DNA from: an uncultured Prevotellaceae bacterium
GTDB taxonomy: Bacteria > Bacteroidota > Bacteroidia > Bacteroidales > Bacteroidaceae
Length of the DNA: 64,000 bases
Assembly (NCBI GenBank): GCA_900315455.1
Contig: OMZE01000037.1
Coordinates: 1-64,000, forward strand
Direction of reading: 5' to 3'
The notes beneath the pieces are model-generated. The model worked only from the letters and a program-made list of their open reading frames with translations. It ran no database searches and was not told the DNA's origin. A program made the translations under genes and the position numbers. How positions within the stretch are numbered: position 1 is the stretch's first letter; the number at the start of each line of letters is the position of its first letter. This document shows, one piece after another, positions 25,323 through 33,700 of the stretch.

Positions 25323-26789
25323 CTATTTTATTTTCACTTGTATTCTCTCTTCCGAGGTCACTTGCTGCTGCATCTCACGCATATCAACGTTCACTTTGCT
25401 CTTGGTGAAATCGGGCACGTTGTAGGCGTCGAACAGTCCGGCATAATATCTGAGCGGATTGCGCTGAGGCAGCAAGAAAGGCTTGCTCACGTGCCCGGCA
25501 TCATCGACACAGGCGAGATAGAGTTTGGTATAAGCCCCGTCTTCTCTCTTGGAAGAAAAGACAAACCAATGGCTTCCTGAAGCCCAATTGTGAAAACTCT
25601 CCGTCTGGTCACTATTCACCTCCTTCAGGTTTCTCGTCTCACGTGTTTCGAGATTCATCAGCCAGAGGTCGGCATCACGCTGTGCCACAGGAAAATTGCT
25701 GCGGCTCGACACGCAATACATCAGCCACCGTCCATCGAATGAGGGGCGAACAATGGTATAACTCCGATTGTCGCGCTGGCCATTGAGCAATGTGTCGGCT
25801 TCCGTTCCAAAAGAACCTGTGGCGGCATTGAATGGCAACGCCACCAAAGAGCATTTCACTTTCTCATATTCTGCAGGCACATCGCAAGGTTTCGACGAAC
25901 TGTAATAGAGTGTCTTGCCGTCGCTTGAAAAAGCGGGGAAGATTTCCAGGTCATCTGTCTGTAGCAAAGGCGACAAAATCAACTGGTTGCTCCTGACATC
26001 CAGCACGACAATGTCGCTGAAGCGATGGTATACCTCGAGATTGCTCTTCGCCCCAGTGAAGAAACTCTGATGCACCGTATTCACCGCATAGGCACAATAG
26101 TTGCCCGAGGGATGCCAATAGGCATAACTCCCTGCCGCCTTGGTGGAGTCGGTCTTGGTGTTGAGCCAGGCCTGCCGTCCGTCGACCTGCACCATCGTCC
26201 CCCCACCCTCGCCACGAATCTGCATCGTCAGCCAGCGGGGGTCGGTGCGGTTGGGTGTATGGCAATTGAAGCACCTCCCTGGCAATGCCGTCTCCGTAAC
26301 GATTGGAGACTCATCGAAGGTGTGGATATCGCGTTGGTAGATACCGATATTCCCGCCCACCTCGTATCCCGGTGGAATGCGTCGGTAGGTGAGTCCATAA
26401 TCATCGAGGGCATATTGACTCACATTGATGGTGAAGTCGAGATATTGCGTCCATTCCCCTCCCGCCCTTGCACACACTGTGACGGAGAGTTGTCCGCCCA
26501 CATTCTGACGGGTTAGTTGATGCCATTCCTCTATATCGAAGTCGGCCCATTGGCCATTGACATGCAACTCGCCCCCACGGCTCCCCCTGACCGTCACATC
26601 CATACGGTCGAAACGGGTATCGGCCATGTTGAAGTTGAGCGGAGCAATGCCTGCAGGCACCGTCACCCCTACATAATCGGGATAGATGGCAGGGAGTTGG
26701 CCAGCCATCTGTGGATGGTCTGGAGAATTGGAGCATGCCGTCAGCAAGGAAAAAAGCCAGGCTACGATAATCAAGTGTTGTTGTCTCAT
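25323..26789 (-). CDS. PD40 beta-propeller lipoprotein with CxxCH haem-c motif (copy 3)
   Basis: This 488-residue paralogue has the clearest lipobox (SLLTAC, Cys19), the conserved LPAIYPDYVGVTVP / APLNF segment and YRRIPPGYEVGGNI. Haem-c motif CFNCH is at residues 173-177. Propeller blades include WHPSGNYCAYAVN, FSSDGKTLYYSSS and FDGRWLMYCVSSR, and there is a LLPQRNP segment near the end that is shared with copy 2. It begins 1 bp after the end of DUF6057 copy 3, so the pair is almost certainly co-translated. Molecular role unknown. Confidence 0.75.
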   Translation of the reverse strand: MRQQHLIIVAWLFSLLTACSNSPDHPQMAGQLPAIYPDYVGVTVPAGIAPLNFNMADTRFDRMDVTVRGSRGGELHVNGQWADFDIEEWHQLTRQNVGGQLSVTVCARAGGEWTQYLDFTINVSQYALDDYGLTYRRIPPGYEVGGNIGIYQRDIHTFDESPIVTETALPGRCFNCHTPNRTDPRWLTMQIRGEGGGTMVQVDGRQAWLNTKTDSTKAAGSYAYWHPSGNYCAYAVNTVHQSFFTGAKSNLEVYHRFSDIVVLDVRSNQLILSPLLQTDDLEIFPAFSSDGKTLYYSSSKPCDVPAEYEKVKCSLVALPFNAATGSFGTEADTLLNGQRDNRSYTIVRPSFDGRWLMYCVSSRSNFPVAQRDADLWLMNLETRETRNLKEVNSDQTESFHNWASGSHWFVFSSKREDGAYTKLYLACVDDAGHVSKPFLLPQRNPLRYYAGLFDAYNVPDFTKSKVNVDMREMQQQVTSEERIQVKIK

Positions 26790-26790
26790 G

Positions 26791-28443
26791 TCAGTTTCCT
26801 CCCATCATTTTCCTCACATACTTTCCGTAGGACGATGTCGTGTTGGTGCCATTCGACTGAATGAACCTCACAGCATCCTGATAACCCCGGGGCATATACT
26901 GATAGCCGCCATACTGCTGTACCCACGACATATACTGCATGAACTCCTGTGGCTTGCCCTTGAGCAGCAACTCACCCATGAAGTAATCGAGCGCCATCGT
27001 GTTCTCCGCATTATCGATGAAAAGCAGCCCCAGCATCTTATGTATCTCATCGTAACTATAGAGAAAATCATTCTTGAATCTCATCTTCCGTTTTTTGCCA
27101 TAAAGCGGATGCCTGTCGACCTTGGCATCCTGATACAGCAGTTGGCACATCTCGTTGGCCCACCCACGGTAGAAGAGCGTATGCTGGAGCAATGCCAGAT
27201 GCTTGGCCGCCAAGGCATACTTTCCGTTTACTATCAGGCATTCCACCATACGTTTTGTGAATCGTGCACTCTTGCGTGCATTGAGGATCGACTCTTGCAG
27301 GTCGTGCATATAGCGGTAGGCCGAGTTGACCATGCCCAGATGCCAGAACGCCTCTGCCGTGGGGATGTTGGAGGTAAGGTCGCGTATCATCGGCATCAGC
27401 AGTGCATCCTCACCACTCTGGTAGTAATCGAACATGCCGTCGGCCAGACGACGCTGCTTGGCGAGGGCGAGGTTGACGCAATTGCACGAGAAAGCATTCT
27501 CCACCTGATATTTATCGGCCCGGCTGATAATCTCGTCCCAGCATTCCTGCCGCACGAGATAATCTTGCATGAGAAGTTCGTACTTATCCTTGTCGTAGCC
27601 ATGGTGTATGGCACAGAAAGCCAAGACGAAGACGGCAACCGTTGACAGCCCGCCCCAGGTTTTTTCTGCTATCGCCATCGTCTTGCGTTGCGAGGCACCT
27701 GGCAGGCAGTGGACGAGGGCAGTGAGAGCAACCACCGCCAACGGAAGAATAGCCTGCAGCACATGGTAATGCAAGGGTATGCGGTAGTAGTTGAGTCCGA
27801 GGGCTACCGACTTCAGCGGCCATTGCAAGAGAAAGAGTGCCGAAGCCCAATGTGTCACAGCCATCAGTACCGGCATCCACCAACAATGCCGAGGTGTCCT
27901 CAGCACCCTCAGCACCACATACACCCACGCCAAAGGTCCTGCCGCAGCATAGAGCAGAGGCACTGCCACAAGGTCGGGCCACGAAAAGCGGCACCTATCC
28001 CATCCTTGGCTTGCCCATGCAGCCGTCATTACCATGAGCAGAGCCACGACATAAGACAACAGCACACTCTCATCGCCCATCAGCCAGAGCAGCAAAAGCG
28101 AAGGAATGAAACTCAGCGGATAACACCACGACGACAGACTGTTGGCCTGCAACCGCATCAACTTCCATGTGAGCCACTGCAGCAGCACATACATGACAGC
28201 CAGCACCAAGGCTCCTGCCCACTTCAGGTAATAGAACTGCACGAAGAACTCGCCTAAATAGTCGGCCAACCCGCCGGGCTGCATCACCCGTTGCGTGAAA
28301 TAATCGTTGGTAAACAGGAACATCTGGTATTGCTCTTGATAAGACTGCGCATGGGGATAGCATAGCCACCAAAACAAGAAGACCAGCACTCCGAAGAGTG
28401 CGGTCGCAGCAGTTTTCATGTACACAGTCCTTGTTGTTCCCAT
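26791..28443 (-). CDS. polytopic membrane protein, DUF6057-like (copy 3)
   Basis: This 550-residue protein is the first gene of the minus-strand operon. It has about nine or ten hydrophobic helices up to residue ~290, with the family loop YQEQYQMFLFTNDYF and LGEFFVQFYYL after helix 1, then a soluble helical C-terminal half (QESILNARKSARFTKRM, CLIVNGKYALAAKHLALL). It is most similar to copy 2, so the two minus-strand pairs probably arose by duplication of the pair. A complete promoter lies 8 bp upstream of the start codon. Function unknown. Confidence 0.7.
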   Translation of the reverse strand: MGTTRTVYMKTAATALFGVLVFLFWWLCYPHAQSYQEQYQMFLFTNDYFTQRVMQPGGLADYLGEFFVQFYYLKWAGALVLAVMYVLLQWLTWKLMRLQANSLSSWCYPLSFIPSLLLLWLMGDESVLLSYVVALLMVMTAAWASQGWDRCRFSWPDLVAVPLLYAAAGPLAWVYVVLRVLRTPRHCWWMPVLMAVTHWASALFLLQWPLKSVALGLNYYRIPLHYHVLQAILPLAVVALTALVHCLPGASQRKTMAIAEKTWGGLSTVAVFVLAFCAIHHGYDKDKYELLMQDYLVRQECWDEIISRADKYQVENAFSCNCVNLALAKQRRLADGMFDYYQSGEDALLMPMIRDLTSNIPTAEAFWHLGMVNSAYRYMHDLQESILNARKSARFTKRMVECLIVNGKYALAAKHLALLQHTLFYRGWANEMCQLLYQDAKVDRHPLYGKKRKMRFKNDFLYSYDEIHKMLGLLFIDNAENTMALDYFMGELLLKGKPQEFMQYMSWVQQYGGYQYMPRGYQDAVRFIQSNGTNTTSSYGKYVRKMMGGN

Positions 28444-28450
28444 TATCGTG

Positions 28451-28482
28451 CAAAGTTAATAAAATTCAGCCATTCAGGCAAA
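28451..28482 (-). promoter_or_regulatory. promoter of the minus-strand DUF6057/propeller/nhaC operon
   Basis: On the minus strand a -33 box TTTG (plus 28479-28482), a 20-bp spacer and a -7 box TAACTTTG (plus 28451-28458) match the Bacteroidetes consensus. The start codon of DUF6057 copy 3 lies only 8 bp downstream of the -7 box, so the message would be nearly leaderless; a later start in that gene is possible. Confidence 0.72.
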
Positions 28483-28499
28483 AACCATAGTTGGAAAAG

Positions 28500-28533
28500 T
28501 GAAAAAAACCGCTCCGAGTTTTCGGAGCGGTTT
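28500..28533 (-). terminator. intrinsic terminator after the SusE-like gene
   Basis: A perfect 12-bp stem (28506-28517 with 28522-28533, AAACCGCTCCGA and its complement) with a 4-base loop is followed on the minus strand by a run of seven T residues. It terminates the susCD operon just before the next operon's promoter. Confidence 0.88.
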
Positions 28534-28552
28534 AATACATGGAAACGAACGT

Positions 28553-30085
28553 TTACTTTTTCTTGAATGCCCACCATGTGGCCTCCGACCAACTACCTGT
28601 ACCGGGAGCGGCATAGATGAGTTTCATGTGGCTGCCATCAAGTTGCATAATCTCGAAGTCGGTAGGTTTCTCGCCACCGCCGTTGATCTTGAACGGGAAG
28701 AGGATGCTGCCGGCATCGGTATGCAGTGTACCCACTGCCCAAGCGGCCTGTGAACCGTCGACAGAGGGGATGAAACGGTTGCCACCATCCCATGCCGTGA
28801 TCTCGAACTTACCCGAGCGGATTTGTGTGCCATTGGCATCAAAAGAAGCCACGGTGCCTTTCTCGTAATTGAACGTCATATAGGCGCCAGCATCTTCCTC
28901 GCCAGTAGCAGCACCAGTGTCGGAGTGGCCAAGTTGTCCGGTCAGGTCGGCTGGCGGACAGCCCCACCAGATACCGTTACCATCGTTGACGAAACTGGCA
29001 CCATCGCCAGGAGCATAGCCAAGGTTACCCCAAACGGCTCCATCGCCACGGAACTCGGTGTCCCAAGTCCATGATTTCTCGGAGTAGTTGGTGAGGGAGC
29101 CATCGCCGTCACTCTCACTCTTGAATGCCCACCATGTGGCCTCCGACCAACTGCCTGTACCGGGAGCAACATAGATGAGTTTCATGTTGCCACCATCGAG
29201 TTGCATAATCTCGAAGTCGGTGGGTTTCTCACCACCACCATTGATCTTGAACGGGAAGAGGATACTTCCGGCATCGGTATGCAGTGTACCGAGCGACCAT
29301 GCTGCCTGTGAGCCGTCGATAGAAGCGAATGAGCGGTTGCCATCGTCCCATGCGGTGACGCGGAACTTACCCGAACGAATCTGTACGCCGTCTGAAGCGA
29401 AACATTTCACGTTGCCATCCTCATCGAGGACCATATAGGCGTTGGGGTCTTCCTCGCCAGTGGCCACACCCGTGTCGGAGTGGCCAAGTTGTCCGGTCAG
29501 GTCGGCTGGCGGACAGCCCCACCAGATACCATTTCCATCGTTGACGAAACTGGCGCCATCGCCAGGAGCATATCCGAGGTTACCCCAAACGGCACCATCG
29601 CCACGGAACTCGGTATCCCATTTCCAAACCTTTGTGCCAGAGGCACTGCAGAGGAATTTCATATCCGAAGAGAGTTCGGTGGGCACGAACACCACCACGT
29701 CTTTCTTGATTTCCACCTTTGTACCATCCTTGTCGAGGGCACGTACGTAGAATGTCTGGTTGGGGTTGCCACCACGCTTCGGCTGAATCTTGAAATTGCC
29801 GCTGAAGCCACTGGCCAGGATGTTCTCATTGCCATCGGCATCGAAATTGTAGACCACCACTGAATAATAAGGGGCGCCCACATTATAGAAGAAGAAGTTT
29901 CCGTCGGCAGCCTCGGTATAGGAACCATCCTCATTCTGCGCACACTGTCGGAAGGAGAACTCGCTCTCCACCACCTGATTGGTCAGTGAAGAAGCAGGTG
30001 CACTGATACTGTCTACAGAAGGATCGCAAGCGGTGAGCAATCCTACGGCAGCAAATAGTCCAAATATTATCTTTTTCATTTTCAT
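28553..30085 (-). CDS. SusE/SusF-position surface lipoprotein with tandem duplicated domain
   Basis: This 510-residue lipoprotein (Cys20, GLLTACDPS) is the third gene of the SusC/SusD operon, where glycan-binding surface lipoproteins are usual. Residues ~20-150 look like a SusE-type N-terminal domain. Two nearly identical domains follow (about residues 156-322 and 341-508), each running from WDTEFRGDGAVWGNLGYAPG to GSWSEATWWAFK and rich in Trp, which suits carbohydrate binding. The DNA copies are nearly identical over about 500 bp, so the duplication is recent or maintained by conversion. I do not recognise the repeated domain family. Confidence 0.75.
   Translation of the reverse strand: MKMKKIIFGLFAAVGLLTACDPSVDSISAPASSLTNQVVESEFSFRQCAQNEDGSYTEAADGNFFFYNVGAPYYSVVVYNFDADGNENILASGFSGNFKIQPKRGGNPNQTFYVRALDKDGTKVEIKKDVVVFVPTELSSDMKFLCSASGTKVWKWDTEFRGDGAVWGNLGYAPGDGASFVNDGNGIWWGCPPADLTGQLGHSDTGVATGEEDPNAYMVLDEDGNVKCFASDGVQIRSGKFRVTAWDDGNRSFASIDGSQAAWSLGTLHTDAGSILFPFKINGGGEKPTDFEIMQLDGGNMKLIYVAPGTGSWSEATWWAFKSESDGDGSLTNYSEKSWTWDTEFRGDGAVWGNLGYAPGDGASFVNDGNGIWWGCPPADLTGQLGHSDTGAATGEEDAGAYMTFNYEKGTVASFDANGTQIRSGKFEITAWDGGNRFIPSVDGSQAAWAVGTLHTDAGSILFPFKINGGGEKPTDFEIMQLDGSHMKLIYAAPGTGSWSEATWWAFKKK
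28563..29620 (-). repeat. tandem internal duplication in the SusE/F-like gene
   Basis: Segments 28563-29065 and 29121-29620 are near-identical direct repeats with a period of about 555-558 bp and one codon-sized indel. The reading frame is kept through both. Between them lies a linker coding for a Ser/Asp-rich stretch (SESDGDGSLTNYSEKS). Confidence 0.88.
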
Positions 30086-30114
30086 TCAGTTTAATAGTTT
30101 ATATGCGAGATGCA

Positions 30115-31875
30115 TTAGTTGTTCCAGTCGGTATATTCGCATTCCGACGTCGTCCATCCTTCGTTCTGCTTCAAAGCGCCTTCGGAGAGGATGATTTCGG
30201 TCTCGGGGAATTTCTGGAATCCAGCAGTAGCGTTGTAGCGTGCAGCATATCCGCCATTGTGGGCGAAGTTGGTAGACGGGCGACCGCAGTAGTAGCAAGC
30301 CTGGTCGGTCTGTTTCTCCAAAGCGGCGGCAGCGATATGCCAGCGGCGGATATCATTGAATCGCAAGCCTTCAAAGGCCAACTCCCAGCGGCGCTCCCTC
30401 TGCAGGGCTTCAAGGCTGTAAGACGGGATATCAGCCAGTCCGGCACGAGCACGGAGTTTGTTGATGCCACTCACGTCGCCTTTCAACTCGCTCTGCATGA
30501 GCAGTACCTCAGCAAAGCGGATGAGCACCATGTCGTGTATGTTGCCCAACTGGAAGTTTTCTTCTCCTGAGATTTCCCAGTTGCCAGGATACATCTGGTT
30601 TTCGAATGTGCACCAGTAGTCGCCGTTCTCCTTCTTCGAAGTGATGGGCGAGAGTTTCTTTCCATAGTAGTCGGTCTCCTGCACGAAGTCTTCCCATCCA
30701 CCTTTGGTATATGCGGGAAGGTCGTTGACATTGACGATAGTGGCATCGAAACGGAGGTCACGTGGCTCGGCGTTCTTCCAGTCGGTCACGAGGTTGGTAG
30801 CCACAGGGCCGGCACCCCATCCCTGTCCGAAGGGGAAGGTGTTGGCATAAGCCTGTCCGCCACGCACACCGAAGTGCAGGGAGTAGCCATTGGCGTAACC
30901 GATAGTGGTCTGCCAGGAAGCCATTTTGTTGAACTTCACGGCGAACATTGCCTCTGGGTTGACACCATTGTCATCCTCCACCCACTTCAGGCCTTGTCCT
31001 TTGGTGTAGTCGTAATCCTCGACGGTGCAGCGATTGGTGTAAGCCCAGAGGTTGCGGAAGTCGGGAACCAGAGAATAGCCAGAGTTGTTGACGCAGTCGT
31101 CGATATAGGCGATGACCTGGTCTTTGGTGAGTGTGGTACCGTCGGGCAGTTCCACTGAGGTAAGCGGGTTGTAGTTGGTGCTTACCAAATCGGCAATCTT
31201 GTCGCCATTGCAATAGAAGCCGGTATAGAACAGCCAGCAGCGACCGAGCAGTGCCTCTGCACAGTATTTGTCGACATGTCCATCGGTCTTACGCACCTTG
31301 GGCATGATGTCGCTGGCATCGCGCAGGTCCTGAAGGATTTGTCCCCACAACTGTGCTGCTGTAGGCGGGGTCACCTCTTCGGGGCGTTTTGCGGTTACCA
31401 TGAGCGGCACGTTTCCATACATCGAAGCCAGTTCGTAGTAGAAGAATGCTCTCATGAAGAGGGCCTCTCCCCTGGTCTGTGCTTTCTCCACGGGGTCGAA
31501 ATCCACTTTCTCGAGTGCTTCGAGCAAGGTATTGGCACGGTTGATGCCCTGGTAGCGCTGCTGCCAGAAGTCGACGGTCATATCCGTGTTATAGTTGAGG
31601 ATGAGGTCCATGGCCTGCATCAGTTTGTCGTTTGTACCGCCACCACCAAATTGGTCGTCGCTGGCCAGCATTGCGTAATAATGCCAGGTCTCCTGCGGGT
31701 TGGCATTCACAGCATTCAGGTTCTGATAAATACCGGCTAGGGCCTGAGCAGCATCTTCAGCATTGACAGGGAAGTTGGAAGTGTCCTTCGAAGTCATACT
31801 CATCGAGTCCAGATCGCAGGAAGCCAAGGTACCTGCGAAAAGTGCTGCGCTTAATAAATATGCTATTTTTTTCAT
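30115..31875 (-). CDS. susD: SusD/RagB-family outer-membrane nutrient-binding lipoprotein
   Basis: This 586-residue lipoprotein (Cys20, TLASCDLD) forms the lid of the SusC transporter. TPR-rich SusD features are visible: GEALFMRAFFYYELASMYGNVPL near residue 140 (read in two parts), CAEALLGRCWLFYTG, and the C-terminal VLIRFAEVLLMQSEL with RRWELAFEGLRFNDIRRW. It lies between susC (42 bp) and the surface lipoprotein (29 bp). The substrate is not predictable; no glycoside hydrolase lies in the operon. Confidence 0.94.
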   Translation of the reverse strand: MKKIAYLLSAALFAGTLASCDLDSMSMTSKDTSNFPVNAEDAAQALAGIYQNLNAVNANPQETWHYYAMLASDDQFGGGGTNDKLMQAMDLILNYNTDMTVDFWQQRYQGINRANTLLEALEKVDFDPVEKAQTRGEALFMRAFFYYELASMYGNVPLMVTAKRPEEVTPPTAAQLWGQILQDLRDASDIMPKVRKTDGHVDKYCAEALLGRCWLFYTGFYCNGDKIADLVSTNYNPLTSVELPDGTTLTKDQVIAYIDDCVNNSGYSLVPDFRNLWAYTNRCTVEDYDYTKGQGLKWVEDDNGVNPEAMFAVKFNKMASWQTTIGYANGYSLHFGVRGGQAYANTFPFGQGWGAGPVATNLVTDWKNAEPRDLRFDATIVNVNDLPAYTKGGWEDFVQETDYYGKKLSPITSKKENGDYWCTFENQMYPGNWEISGEENFQLGNIHDMVLIRFAEVLLMQSELKGDVSGINKLRARAGLADIPSYSLEALQRERRWELAFEGLRFNDIRRWHIAAAALEKQTDQACYYCGRPSTNFAHNGGYAARYNATAGFQKFPETEIILSEGALKQNEGWTTSECEYTDWNN

Positions 31876-31917
31876 GTTTTCGGTAAATCTAAATAATTGA
31901 TATTAACTGTCCAGCGA

Positions 31918-33693
31918 TTATTTAACCTCTGAAATGATAACCGAACGGCTCATCTGAGGATCGTTGAAGTAAAGGTTCTCCACACCGCCCTTAGAATCGA
32001 GTACGAGGCTGCTTGCCGGCACGCCATACTCATTGATGAGGAGGTCGTAGACATTCTTGGCACGGTTCTCGGCAAGCCACTGGTTGCGGTCGGCTGTACC
32101 TGTAGCCCTGTCGGCATAACCTATGACATAGTATTTCTTGCCAGGGTTCTGCTTGATCATCTGGGCGATGGTGCTCAGGTTGACACGCTCGCGGTTGACG
32201 ATTTCTGTCTTGTTGATTTCGAAGTTGACGAAGTAGGGATAGGTAACCACCTTCTCATCGGTGATGACTGTAGTGGTGGTTGTAGCCGGTTGGTTCTTCA
32301 GGCGCTCGTTGTCGGCACGCAGGCGGTTGAGTTCACCATTGAGGCGGTCGATCTCGCTATTGTCGGTCACATACTCCACTCTGGTCTGCACGACAGGATC
32401 GGCAGCCTTCTTCTCTCTCTTGTCCTTGAACTTCAGGTTCACACCCACCATATAGGTACGTGGCTGTGGGTAGTTGCCGACATCCACTCCGGTAACCCAA
32501 GGCTCATTGCCATTGAGTGCCATACCATTCTCAGGATCCATACCTTTATAATTGGTGAAGGTGAAGAGGTTCTGTGCTGCAAAGTAGACACGGAGTTGGC
32601 TGAAGGGGCTGGTGCTCTTGAGCAGGCTTGCGAAGTCGTAGCCCAGAGTGACGTTCTGGATGCGGAAGTAGGTAGCGTCCTCCACGTAGATGTCGGACAC
32701 CTGCTGCCAGTTCACACCGATGTTACCAGGCTTGAGCATAGGATACTTGTTGGAGGTACCCTCACCATGCCAGTAGTTGAACACTTCGGTAGTGTAGTTC
32801 TCGAACTGTGAGTCGGTGTTCTTACGCCATGAGCGTACCACCTCGTTGCCGAATGAGCCGTAAGTAGTCACTGAGAAATCGAAGCCTTTATAAGCCAGAT
32901 TGAATGAGGCGCCCAGTGTGAAATCGGGATGCGGGCTACCCAACTCGGTCTTGTCTTCAGGAGTGATGACACCGTCGCCGTTGACATCGACGAACTTCAG
33001 GTCGCCGGCTTGAATACCGGTACCTTGGAGCGAGTTGGCGGCACTGCCACCGCAGTTCTTGCTGAGATATGCCTGCAGGTCGCTCTCGTTCTGGATGACG
33101 CCCTCTGTCTTATAGCCATAGAAATAGCCGATGGGGTGTCCTTCCTCCATACGTGCCATGTGGCCGGTATTCTGTGCGATGAGGTCATTACCACCGGTGA
33201 CGAACTTATTGGCATTCTTCACCTCGGTCACTTCGTTCTTGTTCTTGGCGAAGTTGACATTGATACCATATTTGAAATCACCGATGTTGTCTTGCCATCC
33301 GATGGCAGCCTCAATACCGGTGTTCTTCACGGTACCTGCATTGGCATGGTATCCATTCTGTCCGACGATACCCCACAGAGGTACCCAAAGGAGCAGGTCC
33401 TTGGTCTCTTTGTTGTACCACTCGAAGGTGGTGGAGAGGCGACCGCCGAGGAAGCGGGCGTCAAGACCCACGTTGGTCTGCTGAGAGGTCTCCCAAGTCA
33501 GGTCAGGATTCTCAATGTTGGCAGGATAAGCACCTTGTGTATAAGAGTCTTTGGTACTGCCGAAGGAATACTGGCCATAGTCGCCGAAGTCGAAGTTAGA
33601 CTTCCACTGCAGGGAAGGAAGGTTGTCGTTACCGTTCTGTCCCCAGCCTGCGCGGAGTTTCAAGAACGACAGCCAACTCTTTGAACTCTCCAT
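31918..33693 (-). pseudogene. susC: SusC/RagA TonB receptor, C-terminal part, fused to an OmpA domain
   Basis: This frame continues the SusC barrel whose N-terminal part lies at 33701-35482. The true reading frame extends back to about 33717 (WVISNEKFMESS). The barrel ends near residue 422 at the usual aromatic C-terminal strand (VGVNLKF). Instead of a stop codon, a further 169 residues follow: a charged coiled coil (IDRLNGELNRLRADNERL) and an OmpA-type peptidoglycan-binding domain (NFEINKTEI, VIGYADRATGTADRN, LAENRAKNVYDLL). A SusC tethered to peptidoglycan is unusual. The two frames are separated by a deletion and frameshift at 33718, so as sequenced no full-length receptor is made unless the break is an assembly error. 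Confidence 0.8.
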
Positions 33694-33700
33694 GAATTTC

